A stretch of DNA of 64,000 nt, from contig DASCQM010000013.1 in the NCBI GenBank assembly GCA_036013055.1, positions 1-64,000 of the forward strand. The letters are read 5' to 3'. Positions 16,833 to 24,589 of the stretch are shown piece by piece (position 1 is the first letter of the stretch; each line of letters opens with the position of its first letter). The stretch comes from SHYR01 sp036013055 (lineage in GTDB: Bacteria; Chloroflexota; Dehalococcoidia; UBA2979). The notes under the pieces are model-generated. The model worked only from the letters and a program-made list of their open reading frames with translations. It was not told the DNA's origin and did not search any database. The translations under genes were made by a program, and so were the position numbers.

Positions 16833-18173
16833 ATGGAAATCGGTCCGATTCGCTACGCGCCGACAGAGGATGGGGTGAGCATCGCATACCGCGTCGTCGG
16901 CGATGATCCGCACACGATGATAGATCTGGGTGTTCAGCCGTCCCACACGGAGACACTGCTCTCGCTGCCTGTCCTCCGACGCAATCTTGAGCACGCTGAC
17001 GCGTATGGCATCCGCGAGGTCCTCTACGACCAGCGGGGGTCTGGGCTTTCGACGCGAGACGTCCCTGAGATCTCTCTGGAGACGATGGTCGCAGATCTGG
17101 ACTCGATCATCTCAGTCATGCAACTCGATAGGGTCGTCCTCAGCGCGAGATTTCTCTCATCGCTCGTGGCCATATCCTACGCACACAGCCACCCGGATCG
17201 TGTCGACGCGCTGATCCTGGATGGCGGGTTTGCGTACGTGGGCGACATCCCTGGACTCAACGAACTTGTCCTCATGATTGAAGCCAACTGGCCCGTAGCT
17301 GCGCGGACGATCGCAGACATTACGCTTCCGGCTGCCGCGCGATCCGACCCCGACATGACCGAGGGACTGGCGAGGTACATGCGTGAGGCGGCGGACGCTC
17401 CCGCGGCGGCGGCAACCTTCCGAACGGGCTTCTTCGGCGACGTGAGGCCCCTACTCGACGGAGTACTTGCTCCGACACTGGTGAGGCATCAGCAACACGC
17501 ACGGAACGTGCCCGAGAGCGCGGCGCAGGAATTAGCGGTGCATATCCCGAACGCGGAACTGAACATGGTCGGCTGGGACAACCCGTGGCCGGTGTCCGAT
17601 TCTGAGCTTGATGAGGCGTGGGAACTCGTTAGTGAATTTCTCGACCGCGTCGTGGGACCCGGTGACGCTCCGCAGCCGGCAGGCTCCCATAGCCCATTCC
17701 AGACCATCCTCTTCACCGACCTCGAAAGTTCCACCGCGCTCACCCAGCGCGTCGGCGACGAGGCGGCGCAGGAGGTACTGCGAGGACACAACAGCGCCGT
17801 CCGGGGTGCGCTCGAAGCACACGACGGCCGGGAGGTGAAGCACACCGGCGACGGCATCATGGCCAGCTTCCCCTCGGCGGTCTCAGCCGTCGAAGCCTCT
17901 CTCGCGATTCAGCGTGAGCTTGAGGGCGGCGAGGTGCGGGTCCGCATCGGCATCAACGCAGGCGAACCAGTCGCTGAGGACGACGACCTCTTCGGCACGG
18001 CGGTCCAGCTCGCAGCGCGCATCACCGACCGCGCGGAGCCGGGGCAGGTGCTCGTCTCGCGCGTCGTGATGGACCTCTGCGCAGGCAAGACGTTCGAGTT
18101 CACATCGGCGGGTGACGCCACGATGAAGGGCTTCGATGAGCCGGTGGCGTTGTATGCGGTGCGGGGAAGCTAG
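16833..18173 (+). CDS. alpha/beta-hydrolase-like domain fused to class III nucleotide cyclase (copy 2)
   Basis: 446 residues, with a complete N-terminus (I-R-Y-A-P-T-E-D-G-V-S-I-A-Y-R). Residues 1-275 are hydrolase-like, with Y-D-Q-R-G-S-G-L-S. The elbow before S-Y-A-H-S-H-P-D-R reads A-R-F-L-S-S instead of G-x-S-x-G-G, so the Ser nucleophile is missing. Residues 288-446 form the cyclase, differing from copy 1 at only 11 of 158 positions; here the adenine-contact position before L-F-G is Asp. The metal Asp pair is 44 residues apart. It is probably translated with the upstream kinase/ATPase gene, 5 bases apart. The likely role is a cAMP-producing sensor whose hydrolase fold binds rather than cleaves a ligand (inference). 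Confidence 0.87.
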   Translation: MEIGPIRYAPTEDGVSIAYRVVGDDPHTMIDLGVQPSHTETLLSLPVLRRNLEHADAYGIREVLYDQRGSGLSTRDVPEISLETMVADLDSIISVMQLDRVVLSARFLSSLVAISYAHSHPDRVDALILDGGFAYVGDIPGLNELVLMIEANWPVAARTIADITLPAAARSDPDMTEGLARYMREAADAPAAAATFRTGFFGDVRPLLDGVLAPTLVRHQQHARNVPESAAQELAVHIPNAELNMVGWDNPWPVSDSELDEAWELVSEFLDRVVGPGDAPQPAGSHSPFQTILFTDLESSTALTQRVGDEAAQEVLRGHNSAVRGALEAHDGREVKHTGDGIMASFPSAVSAVEASLAIQRELEGGEVRVRIGINAGEPVAEDDDLFGTAVQLAARITDRAEPGQVLVSRVVMDLCAGKTFEFTSAGDATMKGFDEPVALYAVRGS

Positions 18174-18934
18174 TCGCGCAGCTGTACTGACGAGGGCGTG
18201 GCCGCCTGCTCGATATCGTCCATGATCGCCCTCAGGCGATCCGGGTAGTCCGTCACAATTCCCAGCACGCCGCAGTCGATCACGCGTCGCATCTCGCTCT
18301 CCTCGTTGACCGTCCACGTGAACGGACCGAGTCCACGCGTGCGAGCCTGGCGCGCGACCTCAGGAGTGAGGCTCGTATGCGCGATCGATGCCGCCTGGGC
18401 GTTGCGCCAGAGCGCCTCCTTGAAGAAATCATCCATGCTCGGCCACTCCTCGCCGCCGGTCAGAAGCGCGGCGGGAATGGAGGGCTGGTACTCGCGAAAT
18501 TGGGCTACGACGTGGGGATGCACCGACCAGATCATGACGTCCTCGATGGCGTGAGCCATCCGCACGACCTCAAGCACTGCACCCTCGATGTCGGTGCCCT
18601 TGATCTCGATCACGAGCAGGATGCGCCCGCGCGTCTCGATCAGCACCTCCTCCAGCGTCGGAACCTCCTCGCGGGTCGGCCACCCGGGAAACGAGACCGC
18701 AGCGTTCGCTTCCTTGATCGTGGCAAGCGAGGTGGAGTGCACGCTGCCCTGCATGTCAGTCGTACGATCGAGCGTGCGATCGTGGATCACGACCGGCACG
18801 CCCTCATTGGAAGTACGCACGTCGATCTCGACGGCGTCAGCACCGAACTCGATCGCCTTGCGGATTCCGGCAAGCGTGTTTTCAGGCGCGTGGCCGCCGG
18901 CACCACGATGAGAAATCACCAGAGCTCGATACAT
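18170..18934 (-). CDS. glycerophosphodiester phosphodiesterase (UgpQ-like)
   Basis: A 254-residue TIM-barrel enzyme. The N-terminus has I-S-H-R-G-A-G-G-H-A-P-E-N-T (general-base His and Glu), then E-I-D-V for metal binding, V-I-H-D (second catalytic His) and V-I-E-I-K for the third metal ligand; W-T-V-N and T-D-Y-P-D complete the family pattern. No signal peptide, so cytoplasmic. It splits glycerophosphodiesters to glycerol-3-phosphate plus an alcohol. The 3' end overlaps the convergent cyclase gene by 4 bases. It is probably a single gene. Confidence 0.92.
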   Translation of the reverse strand: MYRALVISHRGAGGHAPENTLAGIRKAIEFGADAVEIDVRTSNEGVPVVIHDRTLDRTTDMQGSVHSTSLATIKEANAAVSFPGWPTREEVPTLEEVLIETRGRILLVIEIKGTDIEGAVLEVVRMAHAIEDVMIWSVHPHVVAQFREYQPSIPAALLTGGEEWPSMDDFFKEALWRNAQAASIAHTSLTPEVARQARTRGLGPFTWTVNEESEMRRVIDCGVLGIVTDYPDRLRAIMDDIEQAATPSSVQLRD

Positions 18935-19045
18935 CGTGCGTCAGGTCCCCTCAGTGCTGCTGGATGTCGCCACAGTCCGCTGGTGAACGATCATACTGCG
19001 TGTCGTTCACGTACCAGTGTGCCGCAGCAGGGGTCCGACGATCGA

Positions 19046-19693
19046 CTACGGCGTCTCGACGATCTCGATGTCGATGATGCGCGATGCCGGGAGTGCGTCG
19101 GGGCCGGGCTCACGGACTGTGATTTGTTGCAGGACATCTAGCCCCTCGATCACCTGCCCAAAGACCGTGAAGTCACCTTCGAGGAACGGCGTCGCGGCCA
19201 GCGTGATGAAGAACTGTGAACCGCTCACCTGAGCCGCCTTCGCCATCGACAGCACGCCCACGCCGAACTCCAGCTCGTTCTTCTCTTCAATCAGGTTGTA
19301 GCCGGGGCCGCCGAAGCCCTGACCCTCCGGGTCGCCGCCTTGCGCCATGAAGCCCGCGATCACGCGGTGGAACGTCAGGCCATCGTAGAAGTCGTTGCGC
19401 GCGAGGAAGACGAAGTTGTTGACGTAGCCGGGCGCATCTGCGGGCAACAACTCGATGCGGATCTCGCCGTTCTCGGTGAGCAGCACGGCCTCGAAGCCGT
19501 GGCTAACGTCGATCGTCATCGGCGGAGCAGCGGCGTAGGTACGCTGGATGCCTGCCGCGGCCTCTGTCGCCGTCGCCGCGGGCGCGTCGGCCGAAGTCGC
19601 CTCGTCGCCGTCATCGCTGGCGCCGCCACACGCGACGACGAGCATTGCGAGAGCCAGCGCGACTGTAAGCCAAACGTTGCGCGAACTGATCAT
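19046..19693 (-). CDS. cyclophilin-type peptidyl-prolyl isomerase, lipoprotein
   Basis: 215 residues. A signal peptide with lipobox L-V-V-A-C (residues 18-22) predicts lipid anchoring outside the membrane. A Thr/Ala-rich linker to about residue 60 precedes a cyclophilin domain: Y-D-G-L-T-F-H-R-V-I-A-G-F-M-A-Q-G-G-D (catalytic Arg), then G-S-Q-F-F-I-T and F-G-Q-V-I-E-G. It would assist folding of exported proteins by cis-trans isomerising X-Pro bonds. It stands alone, with the GDPD gene downstream on the same strand. Confidence 0.92.
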   Translation of the reverse strand: MISSRNVWLTVALALAMLVVACGGASDDGDEATSADAPAATATEAAAGIQRTYAAAPPMTIDVSHGFEAVLLTENGEIRIELLPADAPGYVNNFVFLARNDFYDGLTFHRVIAGFMAQGGDPEGQGFGGPGYNLIEEKNELEFGVGVLSMAKAAQVSGSQFFITLAATPFLEGDFTVFGQVIEGLDVLQQITVREPGPDALPASRIIDIEIVETP

Positions 19694-19894
19694 CGGATGT
19701 GCCTCACCTCTGAAGCGTCGGACGCTCCGCGCGCGGAACAGCGACGAGAACCGCCGCCGCCCGGGATGTTTGCTGACCTCGGTTGGTGACGGAAGACTAG
19801 TTTCCGCTCCAAATCGTCGTCAACTGCGTGCCGCTGCATCGCGCCGACGCTAGTCGCACCATCGGCGACGCCACCGCGTGCTCGGGCGGCTCCG

Positions 19895-20551
19895 CTAGTT
19901 CACCGAGTAGTCGGAGGCGCTCGTTGGCACGCTGGCTGTCGCGATCGTGTCGCCATCGCCGGCTGCGACGTTCTCGTCGCCCCAGATACCAGCCTCGACC
20001 GCGACTGACCGACGGCCACCACCGCCGTTCCAGTTCACGTAGCTCACGATCGCATCCGCGCTCCCGAACGAACGGCTGCGATAGAGCGCGACCTCGCCGC
20101 TCGCGCCGCTCAGCGTCCCGAGCCCGCCATTAGCGAACACGTCGTCGCCCGTATCCGTGCCCGACCCAACGTGCACGGTGAGACGCGCACCCGGCGCAAG
20201 CTCGACCGGCGGCAGCCCCCAGTACGCGGGACGCTGGCAGAAGACCCACCCATCGAGGCTCTGCGCCTCAGCCGACGTATTGAGCAGCACGATCACGCCG
20301 TCGGAACCATCGAGCGTCACCTGCTCGATGATCACGTCACGATCCGCCGCGGCGGGTGCCTCCGGGGTAGTGACAGGCGGTGCCGCGGTCGGCGCGCTTG
20401 TTGCGGCTGCCGCAGGTTCCTCATCGTCGTCGCTGCAACCGATCAGCGCGGCTCCGACGAGGCCGGCGCCGCCGAAGGCGATCCCGCGCAGCAGTGCCCG
20501 TCGACCCACAATCCGTCGCCGGAGCGTCCTCATGTTGTCGTGATCTGTCAT
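19895..20551 (-). CDS. Tat-type lipoprotein with lamin-tail (LTD-like) domain
   Basis: 218 residues from the ATG at 20551, which follows a strong purine-rich site (AAGGGGGGACA). A longer frame to 20707 has no such site. The N-terminus has twin arginines (R-R-I-V-G-R-R-A-L-L-R-G), a hydrophobic stretch and the lipobox-like L-I-G-C, so Tat export with lipid anchoring is likely. An Ala/Pro/Thr linker leads to a roughly 130-residue beta domain with V-T-L-D-G-S-D-G-V-I-V-L-L-N, L-D-G-W-V-F and L-A-P-G-A-R-L-T-V-H-V-G, the pattern of lamin-tail domains. The role is unknown; LTDs are often found on secreted nucleases or surface proteins. Confidence 0.78.
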   Translation of the reverse strand: MTDHDNMRTLRRRIVGRRALLRGIAFGGAGLVGAALIGCSDDDEEPAAAATSAPTAAPPVTTPEAPAAADRDVIIEQVTLDGSDGVIVLLNTSAEAQSLDGWVFCQRPAYWGLPPVELAPGARLTVHVGSGTDTGDDVFANGGLGTLSGASGEVALYRSRSFGSADAIVSYVNWNGGGGRRSVAVEAGIWGDENVAAGDGDTIATASVPTSASDYSVN

Positions 20552-20730
20552 CGGATGTCCCCCCTTGCGCCCAAACCTATGGTTCCGCCGCCAGATACTC
20601 AGTGAGAGCGCATACACCGAAGGGTGCGCGGAGTGGCAACGACTGGTCGCGTGCGGCGTGCGTATGCGTCGCTTCTTGCGTAACGTCGTCGCCGGTGGCG
20701 CGGTCACGCCGCCGAAGTGGAACGCACGCG

Positions 20731-22020
20731 ATGCTGCGACGGCTCTTCCCGGACGTCTACGAGGGCTGGCTCGTGGTCAGCGCCTCCGCGTTCATCATCA
20801 CGATGATCGGCGCGTCCTTCTTCTACGGCTTCGGCACGATCTTCAATCCCGTGGTCGATGAGTTCGGCTGGAGCGTGGCGGCCACCTCGTTCGCCTTCTC
20901 GCTGCGACAGGAGACGTCCGGGCTCGCCGCGCCGTTGATCGGATACACGATCGACCGCATCGGACCGACGAAGGTGCTGCTCGCAGGCATCGTCACCATG
21001 TGCGTCGGCGTGCTGCTGATGTCCTACATGCAGAGCCTCTGGCAGTTCTACGCGTCCATGGTGATCATCGCGCTCGGCACCAGCTCCGCCGGTGGGCAGG
21101 TCGGGCTCGTGGCGACCGCGTCGTGGTTCGAGCGACGCCGGGCGACCGCGATGTCGGTGATGACGCTCGGGGGCGGGCTCGCCGGGCTCTTCGTGGTCTT
21201 CATCGCGATGCTCGTCGAGGCGCTCGGCTGGCGTGGCGCGTTGCGCGCGATGGCCACGCTGATGCTGATCGTCGGCGTCGTCGCGGGGCTCAACGTGCGC
21301 TCGCGCCCGGCCGGACACCACCAGCCACTCGATGGCGTCCAACGCACGCGTTCCGGCGAGGCACGCGACGATGACGACGACCTCGGCGAATCCAACCAGT
21401 GGGGCGTCCCGGTACGACGGGCGGTGATGTCGCGCTCGTTCTTCTGGCTCTCGATCGCATTGATGGCGAACGGATTCGCGACGACCGCGCTGATCATTCA
21501 CCAGATCCCGTTCCTCGAGACGACGCTGGACGTCTCGAAGAGCGCGGCTGCTGGCACGGTCGCCGTCTTCACGACGACATCGATCATCGGCAGGCTCGGC
21601 ATGGGCTATCTCGCCGACCACCACGACAAGCGCCTGATCCTCGCCGCATCGATGGCGATGAGCGTCGCCGCGATCCCGCTACTCGCGATCGTCGACAGCC
21701 TCTGGCAGGCGATCGCCGTGCTGATGATCATCGCGCCGGGATTCGGGGGCACGATCCCGGTGCGGCCGGCGATGATGGCCGATTACTTCGGCACGCGTCA
21801 CTTCGGCATGCTGAACGGGATTAGCAGCCTGGTCATGACCTTCGGAGCCTTCCTCGGGCCACTTGTGATCGGCTTCATCGTCGACGAGACCGGCGCATAC
21901 ACGTGGGGCTGGCTGGTGGCCGGGGCGATCGGCGCGATCGCGATCCCGGCGACGCTGGCCGCGACTGAACCACGCGCGCTGATCGAGGAGTACCGCGGCC
22001 AGCCGCAAAGTTCGCCGTAG
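20731..22020 (+). CDS. MFS transporter (oxalate-formate/monocarboxylate-type)
   Basis: 429 residues with about 12 hydrophobic segments in two six-helix halves, joined by an acidic cytoplasmic loop (about residues 200-230). The start M-L-R-R-L-F-P-D-V-Y-E-G-W-L-V-V leads straight into helix 1, so I took ATG 20731 and not the longer frame, which overlaps the divergent lipoprotein gene. Y-T-I-D-R-I-G-P and L-A-D-H-H-D-K-R are the MFS loop 2-3 and 8-9 motifs. The sequence style fits the OFA/MCT group of organic-anion carriers. It lies just ahead of CoA-transferase and carboxylase genes, so a carboxylate substrate is plausible but unproven. Confidence 0.87.
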   Translation: MLRRLFPDVYEGWLVVSASAFIITMIGASFFYGFGTIFNPVVDEFGWSVAATSFAFSLRQETSGLAAPLIGYTIDRIGPTKVLLAGIVTMCVGVLLMSYMQSLWQFYASMVIIALGTSSAGGQVGLVATASWFERRRATAMSVMTLGGGLAGLFVVFIAMLVEALGWRGALRAMATLMLIVGVVAGLNVRSRPAGHHQPLDGVQRTRSGEARDDDDDLGESNQWGVPVRRAVMSRSFFWLSIALMANGFATTALIIHQIPFLETTLDVSKSAAAGTVAVFTTTSIIGRLGMGYLADHHDKRLILAASMAMSVAAIPLLAIVDSLWQAIAVLMIIAPGFGGTIPVRPAMMADYFGTRHFGMLNGISSLVMTFGAFLGPLVIGFIVDETGAYTWGWLVAGAIGAIAIPATLAATEPRALIEEYRGQPQSSP

Positions 22021-22110
22021 GGTCGGTCCCGCGCTCACGTATGATGTCGCGAGCACCGGGCCGGTCCCGCTGGTCAGGATGCACTCGCGGGTAGACACGA
22101 AGGGCTGACG

Positions 22111-24549
22111 ATGCCTCGACCGTTTGAAGGCATCCGCGTAGTCGACCTCTCCGAGCGACTCTCGGGCGCATTCACCACGCGCCTCTTCGGCGACTACGGC
22201 GCCGACGTGATCCTCGCGGAGCCACCCGAGGGCCATGCGCTCCGCCACGAACCCCCGTTCCTCGACGACGAGCCCGGCGACGAACGATCGACGCTCCACG
22301 CCTACGCCAACTGGAACAAGCGCTCGCTCGTGATCGAGACCGAGCGGCAACTGGGCGACCTGCTCGCAGGCGCGGACCTCGTCATTACGACGGCCGCACC
22401 ACTCGATGGGACGCTCGGAGCGGCGCTGGCGCGGCTGCGGCCGGACGCCGTTCATCTCTCCGTCACTCCGCACGGCCTCGATGGCCCACTCGCCGACCGG
22501 CCGGGCAACAACCTCACCGCCAGCGCACGCAGCGGCTGGGCCTACATCAATGGCTACGTGGACGAACCCCCGCTGCAGATGCCCGGCCGTCAGAGTGGCT
22601 ACACCGGCGGAGCCGCCGGATTCATCGCCGCTGCGGCGGCCCTCTTGCGCCGCGACCAGGGCGACGAATACGAGCGCGTCGACGTCAGCGAGGTGGAGGC
22701 GTTCGCGCTCACGGTTCACCCGTGGGGCATCGCCGCGATCTATCACGATCTCGGCGACACGTACGGCCCGGGGGGCGGTCACCATCGCGGCGAGCCACGG
22801 CCGCTCTGGCAGGCCGCCGATGGACAGCTCAACTTCGGTTTTGGCGACTTCCACAACTGGTCGGAGGCGATGCACCTCTTCAACCTGCCCGATCTCGCCG
22901 AGCGCGAAGATCTGCTCCCCGACATCGGCCGTCACTCGAAGGACCTCACCGCCGTCGTCGCCGGCGTCGCCCGCGAGGTCGCGACGATGGAGCGCTGGCC
23001 GCTCTTCCATGCGCTCGCCGATCTGCGCTGCATCTCGGGCGTCGTGCAGGACATCGAGGACCTCGTCAGTGACCCGCAACTCGCCGCCCGCGACTTCCTC
23101 GTCGAGACGCAGATCGAGGGCCGCCCCGTCCGCGCGGCAGGTGCTCCGGCGAAGCTGGCTCCCGAACCGTGGAGTCTCGACCGCGCCGCGCCGCACCTCG
23201 GCGAACATTCCGACGAGCTGACCTCTGCACCGCCGCCAGAGGTACGCACTCCCCAACCGTCCGCTACTCCCTCGCCGGCTGCGCTCGCGAACGGACCGCT
23301 CAGCGGTGTGCGCGTGCTCAGCTTTGGGCAGGCCTGGTCGGGCACCTTCGGCACGGAACTGCTCGCGCTGCTCGGGGCCGACGTCGTGCAGATCGAGACG
23401 TTGCAGCGCACCGACGTCTGGCGGCGCGTCGCGGGGACCGTCCCGGCGGGGCTCGCCGACGACCAGCGCACGCAGCACGCGCTGAACACGCAGGGGCTCT
23501 ACAACTCGGTCAACCTCAACAAGCGCGCGATCACGCTCGATGTCGCCGACCCGCGCGGCATGGAGCTCTTCTGGGATCTCGTGCCGCGCTTCGATGTCGT
23601 CGCCGAGAACTTCCGCCCGACGGTGCTGCCGAAGTGGGGCGTCACGCTTGAGACGCTGAACGCGAAGCGGCCGGGCATCGTGCTCGCCTCGATATCCGCC
23701 TATGGCACCGAAGGTCCGTACGCCGCCTATCCGGGCAACGGCGCAACCACGGAGCCGATGTCCGGGCTCTCTTCGCTGCATGGCTACGAGGGTGACCCCG
23801 GCATGAACACCGGTGGCCTCTACCCCGACCCGACCGCGGCCTACTTCTTCGCCGGCGGCGTGCTCAGCGCGCTCCACCAGCGCAACCGCACCGGCCAGCC
23901 GCAGCGCGTCGAACTTTCGATGCTCGAGGCGATGGCGGTCGTCGGCGGCGACGCGATCATCGAGTACGACGCGACCGGCCGCGTGCCGCGTGCCGCCGGC
24001 AACCGCCACGCGCGCATCGCGCCGCACAACATGTACGAGGCGCGCGACGGTGAATGGCTCGCGCTCGCGGCGGAGACGGAGCAGGCGTGGCAGGCGCTCG
24101 CCGGCCACATCGACCGCAGCGACCTGCTCGACGACCCGCGCTTCGCCACCATGGCCGCGCGCAAGGCCAACGAGGCGGCGCTCGACGAGGTGGTCGGCGC
24201 GTGGTGCGCGACGCAGGACGCTTTCGAGGCCGAATCGACGCTCGGCGCGCTCGGCGTCATGGTCGCCCGCGTCGTCCCGCTCTACGAGCTGTACACGCGG
24301 CCCGACCCGAACCTCGTCGCGCGCGGCTTCGTCGGCCCGATCGACCACCCGGAGGCCGGCGTCACTATGCTGCCCGGTCGCCCGTGGAAGTTCTCCGCCG
24401 CCGCACCCGCGTCGCTGCGGCCTTCGCCCGGCGTCGGCGAGCACAGCCACGAGGTACTGCGCGACGAACTCGGCATCACCGACGACGAGTACGCTGAACT
24501 CGTTGCGGCCGGCATCACCGGCACGCTGAACGACATCAGCGAATCTTGA
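22111..24549 (+). CDS. tandem CaiB/BaiF-type (family III) CoA-transferase, two fused domains
   Basis: 812 residues, twice the normal family length. Domain 1 (about 5-370) starts F-E-G-I-R-V-V-D-L-S-E; domain 2 (about 395-790) starts L-S-G-V-R-V-L-S-F-G-Q. Both have the N-x-N-K-R-[SA] CoA-binding turn and a D-V-[IV] strand. Domain 2 keeps the catalytic Asp region (Y-P-D-P-T-A-A), whereas domain 1 has Gly there (S-G-Y-T-G-G). Only the second half is therefore likely to form the aspartyl-CoA intermediate. It moves CoA between carboxylic acids in the cytoplasm. It is followed after 40 bases by the acyl-CoA carboxylase gene, likely in the same operon. Confidence 0.9.
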   Translation: MPRPFEGIRVVDLSERLSGAFTTRLFGDYGADVILAEPPEGHALRHEPPFLDDEPGDERSTLHAYANWNKRSLVIETERQLGDLLAGADLVITTAAPLDGTLGAALARLRPDAVHLSVTPHGLDGPLADRPGNNLTASARSGWAYINGYVDEPPLQMPGRQSGYTGGAAGFIAAAAALLRRDQGDEYERVDVSEVEAFALTVHPWGIAAIYHDLGDTYGPGGGHHRGEPRPLWQAADGQLNFGFGDFHNWSEAMHLFNLPDLAEREDLLPDIGRHSKDLTAVVAGVAREVATMERWPLFHALADLRCISGVVQDIEDLVSDPQLAARDFLVETQIEGRPVRAAGAPAKLAPEPWSLDRAAPHLGEHSDELTSAPPPEVRTPQPSATPSPAALANGPLSGVRVLSFGQAWSGTFGTELLALLGADVVQIETLQRTDVWRRVAGTVPAGLADDQRTQHALNTQGLYNSVNLNKRAITLDVADPRGMELFWDLVPRFDVVAENFRPTVLPKWGVTLETLNAKRPGIVLASISAYGTEGPYAAYPGNGATTEPMSGLSSLHGYEGDPGMNTGGLYPDPTAAYFFAGGVLSALHQRNRTGQPQRVELSMLEAMAVVGGDAIIEYDATGRVPRAAGNRHARIAPHNMYEARDGEWLALAAETEQAWQALAGHIDRSDLLDDPRFATMAARKANEAALDEVVGAWCATQDAFEAESTLGALGVMVARVVPLYELYTRPDPNLVARGFVGPIDHPEAGVTMLPGRPWKFSAAAPASLRPSPGVGEHSHEVLRDELGITDDEYAELVAAGITGTLNDISES

Positions 24550-24589
24550 GAGAGTACTGAGACACGAGATACACGTTCGAGGAGTCGAT

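Noticed and set aside
20552..20707. N-terminal extension of the LTD lipoprotein to 20707
   Set aside because: It has no export signal, and the ATG at 20551 has the ribosome site and directly precedes the twin-arginine signal.
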